A stretch of DNA of 23,251 nt, from positions 1 through 23,251 of IMG/VR virus record IMGVR_UViG_3300035670_001276. The stretch is one strand, 5' to 3'. Source of the DNA: a virus. Below are positions 19,881 to 23,251 of this stretch, piece by piece (position 1 is the stretch's first letter; each line of letters begins with the position of its first letter). The notes beneath the pieces are model-generated. The model had not been told where the DNA came from. It did no database searches and worked only from the letters and a program-made list of their open reading frames with translations. The translations under genes were made by a program, and so were the position numbers.

Positions 19881-19899
19881 CATGCTGTTTGATCAGCAT
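19881..19899 (-). other. Hairpin in the leader of the 243-nt RNA
   Basis: CATGCTG-ATCAA-CAGCATG-type stem-loop directly at the predicted 5' end of the transcript. It could protect the 5' end or be cut off during maturation. Confidence 0.55.
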
Positions 19900-19905
19900 G
19901 TATGC

Positions 19906-19934
19906 ATTGTAGTTGAACGTTTAATTATTGTCAA
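19906..19934 (-). promoter_or_regulatory. Promoter of the 243-nt RNA
   Basis: TTGACA (19934-19929), 17 nt, TACAAT (19911-19906). Confidence 0.87.
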
Positions 19935-19959
19935 CTACTTTTTACTTATTTGTGTGGTT

Positions 19960-20050
19960 GCCGTCATCTGTTTAAGAGCATAAAGTCGCTCTCCCGTGTA
20001 ACTTATACCACTGACTAGGTGGGACACAGGTTCGGTATTACCATGACGGC
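19960..20050 (-). ncRNA. 91-nt cloverleaf-like RNA
   Basis: GCCGTCAT/ATGACGGC closes the molecule over 8 bp. Inside, in order, are GGT-AAT-ACC, a 7-bp helix CCTGTGT/ACACGGG enclosing CCAC-CTAGTCA-GTGG, and AGAGC-GACTTTAT-GCTCT. Three arms on an acceptor-like stem resemble a tRNA, and the 3' end continues AACCA, but no T-loop or canonical anticodon is present. It is either a diverged tRNA-like RNA or an unrelated structured RNA. Confidence 0.6.
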
Positions 20051-20081
20051 TTGGCTGCTTAGTCTAGCATTTTACACAGAA

Positions 20082-20168
20082 CCATATAAAAACACACTAC
20101 AAGGTTCACGATACCTGCGCAGGGATTTAACGTTTTACCTGACAATTTAGTAATGTGTTTTTATATGG
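20082..20168 (-). ncRNA. 87-nt hairpin RNA pairing with the CCA of tRNA-Leu(CAA)
   Basis: A 19-bp helix with one G-T pair (20168-20150 with 20100-20082) encloses about 49 nt containing CCTGCGCAGG. The 5' strand begins with the encoded CCA of the preceding tRNA, so the hairpin would sequester that 3' end in the precursor. A processing signal or a separate small RNA are both possible. Confidence 0.62.
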
Positions 20169-20245
20169 TGCCCCGGGTGGGATTCGAACCCACAAAATTC
20201 GGATTTTGAATCCGACACGTATACCGATTCCATCACCAGGGCAAA
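20166..20245 (-). tRNA. tRNA-Leu(CAA)
   Basis: Acceptor GCCCTGG opposite CCGGGGC, anticodon arm TCGGA-TTCAAAA-TCCGA (CAA), long variable arm, T-loop TTCGAAT, A73 and encoded CCA. The exact 5' end may differ by a base. Confidence 0.9.
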
Positions 20246-20279
20246 ATATTTTATAAATTGTTAAAGAACGTATGCAGTG

Positions 20280-20308
20280 ATTATAGTACATGTCATGTTC
20301 TTTGTCAA
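20280..20308 (-). promoter_or_regulatory. Promoter of tRNA-Leu(CAA) and following RNAs
   Basis: TTGACA (20308-20303), 17 nt, perfect TATAAT (20285-20280). Confidence 0.88.
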
Positions 20309-20321
20309 CTGTTATTAGAGC

Positions 20322-20347
20322 AAATAGAGGATTTTACTCCTCTATTT
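20322..20347 (-). terminator. Terminator after the HNH homing gene
   Basis: A perfect 10-bp stem, AAATAGAGGA with TCCTCTATTT around GTAAAA. It separates the HNH unit from the promoter of the next tRNA. Confidence 0.8.
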
Positions 20348-20392
20348 GGGTTATTGGATTATAAGGTTACCAACCCCGCTGAGTTTATGCCG

Positions 20393-20788
20393 CTAGGCGG
20401 TGTATCTATTGCCTTTACTCATATTTTCTTTTGCTGGCAAATATTGTAAATTTTCAATAACATGTAATCCACTTACATTTTTACCTCTCAATGGTATAAT
20501 ATGATCTACATGATAATCTTCCGGGCAAGATAAATAAAATTCTTTAATTGCTTCTTTGTTTGCCCATAACGGTAATCGCTGTAATCTGACGGCTCGTTCA
20601 TTTGCATTTTTCAATCTCACTTTTTCTCTGTTATTCTGCCGCCATCGTTTAGATCTCTCTGATTGAGTGGTTTGATTAGTTCTGTACTGCATTTCCTTTT
20701 TGCCTTCTTTAGCATAATATTTTTTATTATATCGGCGTTTGGCTGCTTTTCTTTCTTCATCAGTATGATATAGTTTTTTTCTTCCCAT
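20393..20788 (-). CDS. HNH homing endonuclease
   Basis: A 131-aa protein starting at ATG 20788; an upstream ATG at 20812 lies inside the tmRNA terminator. The N-terminal ~80 residues are very basic (GRKKLYHTDEERKAAKRRYNKK) and would bind DNA. The HNH core is YHVDHIIPLRGKNVSGLHVIENLQYLPAKENMSKGN, with the His of DHI and the Asn of ENLQ. It sits immediately downstream of the tmRNA gene, as expected for a free-standing intron-less homing gene. The sequence after its stop resembles the tmRNA tail. Confidence 0.85.
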   Translation of the reverse strand: MGRKKLYHTDEERKAAKRRYNKKYYAKEGKKEMQYRTNQTTQSERSKRWRQNNREKVRLKNANERAVRLQRLPLWANKEAIKEFYLSCPEDYHVDHIIPLRGKNVSGLHVIENLQYLPAKENMSKGNRYTA

Positions 20789-20811
20789 ACTGATATTTAT
20801 CATCGTTTGCA

Positions 20812-20837
20812 AAAATAGGTTCCGAAGAACCTATTTT
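20812..20837 (-). terminator. Terminator of the tmRNA gene
   Basis: AAAATAGGTTC-TTCG-GAACCTATTTT followed by TGC, an 11-bp stem with a UUCG loop. Confidence 0.92.
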
Positions 20838-21172
20838 GGTGTGTTTGGTTACAAGGCCTTTCCTACCCCGGCTCTGCTAGTTGTTTAGGCTGCTAGAGCG
20901 TATGCGCTGTCGTTTGCATTTACGTTTTTTGCTTCTTCAACCGGGTTACCCCAATCCTACGGCTTAGGCATTGCCGTGCTGTCCACTCTGTTTCCTCACG
21001 CAATCGAAACCATGACCGACCCATTAGTAAGCATACTCTAGAGGATAACCTTCCCTCTGAGTCTTTTGTGGATTGGCTACCACAGGGCACCGACAAATAT
21101 GCTTACTGGTGGATCGGAGGGGAGTCGAACCCCTGTCTTGCCTGCATCTACGTTGCTTCATACAGCAATAAA
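20838..21172 (-). ncRNA. ssrA: Circularly permuted (two-piece) tmRNA
   Basis: In transcript order the tRNA 3' half comes first: T-arm around TTCGACT, acceptor CCGATCC, A, CCA (21117-21107). An intervening segment follows (21106-21023) with a 9-bp stem GTAAGCATA/TATGCTTAC. Then comes the 5' half starting GGGTCGG (21022-21016), which pairs with CCGATCC. The mRNA-like part encodes the tag ANDSAYALAA after resume codon GCA (20917), stop TAA (20885-20887). The order matches permuted two-piece tmRNAs. A stem with CTAGCAGAGC and the terminator close it. The 5' limit is approximate. tmRNA rescues stalled ribosomes and tags nascent peptides for proteolysis. Confidence 0.93.
20885..20917 (-). other. 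tmRNA tag-coding segment
   Basis: GCA resume codon to TAA encodes ANDSAYALAA. It begins AND and ends in ALAA, as in proteobacterial tags recognised by ClpXP. Confidence 0.93.
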
Positions 21173-21178
21173 ACTTAT

Positions 21179-21451
21179 TTATTCTTCCTTATACCATTCG
21201 TCCATTAATTCTGCGGCATGCCTGAACCAGATAGATAATACTTTTGCATATCGTTTGTCAATCATAATACTATTTGTGTTGTTAACATTAGTAGTACCAT
21301 GAATGATTTGCGTATCTAGTTTCATATAAATCTTGTCTGGGTTCAACTCGTTACCATCTACATGAGCCAGTGTAAAATGACCTACCATTTGATGGGAGTT
21401 TAATTCAAAAGATATTGTTTTACGGTCTTCCGATATTTTACCACTGCTCAT
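21179..21451 (-). CDS. Hypothetical 90-aa protein
   Basis: The start at 21451 follows GGAG at a 7-nt spacing. The protein begins MSSGKISEDRKTISFELNSHQ, with a beta-rich N-terminal half and a helical C-terminus rich in aromatics (IWFRHAAELMDEWYKEE). No family is recognised. Its stop is immediately before the tmRNA 3' piece, so the two may be co-transcribed. Confidence 0.75.
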   Translation of the reverse strand: MSSGKISEDRKTISFELNSHQMVGHFTLAHVDGNELNPDKIYMKLDTQIIHGTTNVNNTNSIMIDKRYAKVLSIWFRHAAELMDEWYKEE

Positions 21452-21469
21452 AATGTACTCCTAAAATTT

Positions 21470-21622
21470 CTAACATTTAGAACCCGCGTTCAAAACACTT
21501 TTTTCTCTACTTTTTATATCAACACCATTTACTGGATTTACGGGAAACCAATCATTATGCCAGATTCTACAAACTTGACTTTTACCTTTAATTTTACGTA
21601 TTTCAAACGTATACATATACAT
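21470..21622 (-). CDS. Hypothetical 50-aa protein
   Basis: The start at 21622 follows AGGAG at a good spacing. The protein begins MYMYTFEIRKIKGKSQVCRIWHN and contains NDWFPVNPVNGVDIK. It is the middle gene of three small ORFs between tRNA-Cys and the tmRNA. No function is recognised. Confidence 0.68.
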   Translation of the reverse strand: MYMYTFEIRKIKGKSQVCRIWHNDWFPVNPVNGVDIKSREKSVLNAGSKC

Positions 21623-21659
21623 TATGTCTCCTAATACAATCGTACACATAAATGTTTCA

Positions 21660-21815
21660 TTATAAAAAGACTTCTTTTAATAATTCTTTCCATGCTTGTG
21701 TTCTTGTCATGCCACCTGTCATCTTGCCCTGAATTGTTATTCCAACAATAAAAGTAACTGCTAGTAACAGGAAAACTAGGAAGATTACAGTAACTGAAAG
21801 TAATATAAAAAACAT
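21660..21815 (-). CDS. Small membrane protein (51 aa)
   Basis: The ATG at 21815 follows TAGGA at a 6-nt spacing. A longer reading frame extends upstream but runs through the Cys tRNA gene and is rejected. Residues 1-29 form one strongly hydrophobic helix (MFFILLSVTVIFLVFLLLAV), followed by a short basic tail. It could be a small phage inner-membrane protein. Confidence 0.7.
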   Translation of the reverse strand: MFFILLSVTVIFLVFLLLAVTFIVGITIQGKMTGGMTRTQAWKELLKEVFL

Positions 21816-21845
21816 CAAATTTCCTATAGTAAACCAAGAAGTTGT

Positions 21846-21929
21846 TGGAGTATAGGGTCGGATTCGAACCGACGTGCCTTTCGGTATAGTTTTGCAGACC
21901 ATTGCTTTCAGCCACTCAGCCACCTATAC
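21846..21929 (-). tRNA. tRNA-Cys(GCA)
   Basis: Acceptor GTATAGG/CCTATAC, anticodon arm ATGGT-CTGCAAA-ACTAT, T-loop TTCGAAT, T73 and encoded CCA. The variable region is longer than usual for Cys. Confidence 0.9.
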
Positions 21930-21942
21930 ATTGTATTGAATC

Positions 21943-21996
21943 AGGATACATTTTTTTTAATTTCCAATTAATTATAAATGTTGCTGTCAGTATCCT
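21943..21996 (-). ncRNA. Y-like family element with Ser(GGA) anticodon arm only
   Basis: AGGATAC (21996-21990) pairs with GTATCCT (21949-21943); TGACAGCAAC follows. An inner helix ATTT/AAAT abuts the terminal helix. The apex TTAA-TTGGAAA-TTAA has a canonical anticodon loop (U33, GGA, A37, A38). There is no D-arm, T-arm or CCA. It lies 5 nt after the CCA of tRNA-Arg(ACG). No normal tRNA-Ser(GGA) is seen in the window. Confidence 0.83.
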
Positions 21997-22001
21997 ATGT
22001 T

Positions 22002-22076
22002 TGGCACCACCTGCAGGAATCGAACCCACATTTTTTAGTTCGTAGCCAAATGTATTATCCATTATACTAAGGTGGT
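22002..22076 (-). tRNA. tRNA-Arg(ACG)
   Basis: Acceptor ACCACCT/AGGTGGT, anticodon arm TTTGG-CTACGAA-CTAAA, T-loop TTCGATT, G73 and encoded CCA. Confidence 0.92.
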
Positions 22077-22084
22077 ATTTGGTG

Positions 22085-22162
22085 TGGTTGCAGTGCCTAG
22101 GAATCGAACCTAGCTTTACCCTGGCTTATGAGACCTGGTCTGTCTACCAGACAGCCGCCTGC
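22085..22162 (-). tRNA. CAT-anticodon tRNA with irregular 5' half
   Basis: The 3' half is regular: anticodon loop CTCATAA, T-arm CTAGG-TTCGATT-CCTAG, then GCACTGC, A and ACCA. The 5' acceptor strand pairs only over GCAG/CTGC, the D-loop is short, and the anticodon stem has an A-A mismatch. The first ~19 nt overlap the end of the homing endonuclease ORF. It may be a tRNA damaged by, or target of, that element. Confidence 0.68.
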
Positions 22163-22794
22163 TTCATTATATTATCTAAGTTATTTATTTCATTTTGCTT
22201 GATTAGAAAAAACTGTTTATCTATTACTGATTTCCACTTTTCTCTATCTCTTTCGGTTTCATATCCTTTTACCTCAATGATAACATTGTTGTCTAAAAGT
22301 AAAAAATCTGGAAAATATAAATGCCAGGAATTATTCCAAAAATAATTATATGGTTTTATACGATTTGTCCAATTTATTAAATTATCATTTAACCAGGTAG
22401 CAACCGCTAATTCCCACTTTCCCTTTACTTTTGTTTCTCCGTAAAAATCAAATGTATTATACATTTTAACTCTACCGGAAACATTATTACTGGAATATGA
22501 TTCTGGGTTATTTTTAACTACATCAGCCATTAATACCGAATGCTTCTCTCTATTTTTTATATTACTCCAATAATCTTTGTTTATTAAACTAGTTTTTATA
22601 GAGTGTATTTTCTTTTCTTCATCAGTCCAAATATGTTGCCTTACTTTCGGCTTAGGTAAGCCTAATTCTTTGGCTTTGGTGTATTGATTGCCTTTTTTCT
22701 TTTCAGGCTTATTTGGATTTAATTTACATGATACTTCATGATCTATTAATCTACATTGAAATTTGAAATCTTTATTACAAAACTTACAATACAT
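22144..22794 (-). CDS. PD-(D/E)XK-type homing endonuclease
   Basis: A 216-aa protein. It starts with a C2H2-like zinc finger (CKFCNKDFKFQCRLIDHEVSC), has a basic middle, and ends with KGKWELAVATWLNDN...LYFPDFLLLDNNVIIEVKGY, the Glu and PD...EVK catalytic pattern of Vsr/PD-(D/E)XK homing enzymes found free-standing in phages. The start at 22794 follows AGGA. The last codons run into the CAT tRNA, a typical site for mobile endonuclease genes. Confidence 0.83.
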   Translation of the reverse strand: MYCKFCNKDFKFQCRLIDHEVSCKLNPNKPEKKKGNQYTKAKELGLPKPKVRQHIWTDEEKKIHSIKTSLINKDYWSNIKNREKHSVLMADVVKNNPESYSSNNVSGRVKMYNTFDFYGETKVKGKWELAVATWLNDNLINWTNRIKPYNYFWNNSWHLYFPDFLLLDNNVIIEVKGYETERDREKWKSVIDKQFFLIKQNEINNLDNIMKQAAVW

Positions 22795-22880
22795 ATCTTT
22801 ATCCTAAATATGTATTTATCATAAGATGATATTTTCTTGAGCCTACCGTGCTTCCATCACACTCGCCCGCATTATACTAT

Positions 22881-22955
22881 TGGTGGACCGTAAGAGAATC
22901 GAACTCTTACCTAGGACGTGCAAAGCCCCCGTGCTCCCATTATCACTAACAGCCC
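22881..22955 (-). tRNA. tRNA-Ala(TGC)
   Basis: Acceptor GGGCTGT/ACGGTCC, anticodon loop TTTGCAC (TGC), T-loop TTCGATT, A73 and encoded CCA. Confidence 0.9.
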
Positions 22956-22966
22956 ATTACAAATTT

Positions 22967-23056
22967 TGGCTCCGTCCCGAGGTTACGATCCTCGCATGTG
23001 TTCCCACATCCTTCTGATTAACAGTCAGAGGCCTTCACCGAGCCAGCCCGGACGGA
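22967..23056 (-). tRNA. tRNA-Asn(GTT) with a long variable arm
   Basis: Acceptor TCCGTCC/GGACGGA, anticodon arm TCTGA-CTGTTAA-TCAGA, G73 and encoded CCA. The variable region forms a hairpin ATGTG-GGAA-CACAT, which is unexpected for Asn, and the T-loop ATCGTAA departs from TTCRANY. Confidence 0.85.
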
Positions 23057-23080
23057 ATTGATAAAGTATTTATTCTTTAC

Positions 23081-23108
23081 ATTATACTAGTTAATTTTTA
23101 TTTGTCAA
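23081..23108 (-). promoter_or_regulatory. Promoter of the Asn-Ala tRNA block
   Basis: TTGACA (23108-23103), 16 nt, TATAAT (23086-23081). Confidence 0.83.
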
Positions 23109-23127
23109 CTAGTACAACAACATTTTT

Positions 23128-23202
23128 TGGCGACCTTGCGGGGAATCGAACCCCGATATCCGATTAGACAGACCGGTATAATAACCACTATATGACAAGG
23201 CC
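23128..23202 (-). tRNA. tRNA-Asp(GTC)
   Basis: Acceptor GGCCTTG/CAAGGTC, anticodon arm CCGGT-CTGTCTA-ATCGG, T-loop TTCGATT, G73 as expected for Asp, encoded CCA. Confidence 0.93.
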
Positions 23203-23251
23203 ATTAAACGATTTTACTGTAAACATTATTGTTTAGTTTACGCGGATCGTC

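Noticed and set aside
19684-19899. 71-codon minus-strand frame inside the 243-nt RNA
   Set aside because: It crosses the terminal helix and hairpins, has no Shine-Dalgarno and an implausible composition.
21816-21923. Longer reading frame upstream of the small membrane protein
   Set aside because: It runs through the Cys tRNA gene; the internal ATG at 21815 has a proper ribosome-binding site.
1-23251. CRISPR array
   Set aside because: No set of regularly spaced direct repeats with unique spacers is present; the repeated units are promoter cassettes and RNA element ends.

Overview
The window looks like part of a large tailed-phage genome. Nearly all genes lie on the minus strand, are small and tightly packed, and sit behind near-consensus sigma70-type promoters (TTGACA, 16-18 nt, TATAAT-like). 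There are 29 tRNA genes with encoded CCA, free-standing homing endonucleases and several auxiliary metabolic or RNA-modification genes. The tmRNA has a proteobacterial-type tag (ANDSAYALAA) and a circularly permuted two-piece layout. That layout is known in alphaproteobacteria, some betaproteobacteria and cyanobacteria, so a betaproteobacterial host is plausible but only inferred.

Layout. 1-5250: small phage genes, some duplicated together with their promoter cassette, an Rnl5/DRB0094-like RNA ligase (1658-2737) and an AAA ATPase (3844-4863). 5300-7703: an AT-rich operon of glycosyltransferase-like protein, methyltransferase and NadE. 7807-10263: RNA 5'-kinase, Cys-phosphatase and a Ro60/DUF2828-like vWA protein. 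Directly upstream of the Ro-like gene is a promoter followed by two structured RNAs. 10521-15327: AdoMet decarboxylase, secreted/envelope proteins and an HNH protein. 15382-23202: the tRNA array with TilS, a permuted tmRNA, homing endonucleases and several structured spacer RNAs.

Main finding. Eight RNA elements share the same ends: a 7-bp terminal helix that changes sequence with full compensation (AGGATAC/GTATCCT, AGAATGC/GCATTCT, AGGTTAG/CTAACCT and others), followed on the 5' side by an invariant ACAGCAA. Two lie immediately upstream of the Ro-like gene. Six sit between tRNA genes. Two of these carry a complete but circularly permuted tRNA whose acceptor stem is closed by a 4-nt loop without CCA. 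Three carry only a tRNA-like anticodon arm (Thr UGU, Ser GCU, Ser GGA) and one only a T-arm-like hairpin. I read this as a candidate phage Ro-Y ribonucleoprotein system: one Ro-like protein with a family of modular tRNA-mimic Y-like RNAs. Alternatives are permuted pre-tRNAs needing splicing (a ligase and a kinase are encoded here) or decoys for tRNA-targeting defences.

Working together. The Ro-like protein, kinase, phosphatase, RNA ligase, TilS, near-complete tRNA set (only Tyr not seen) and tmRNA form a translation-maintenance and RNA-repair package. NadE may support NAD levels during infection. All functions are inferred from sequence motifs and context.
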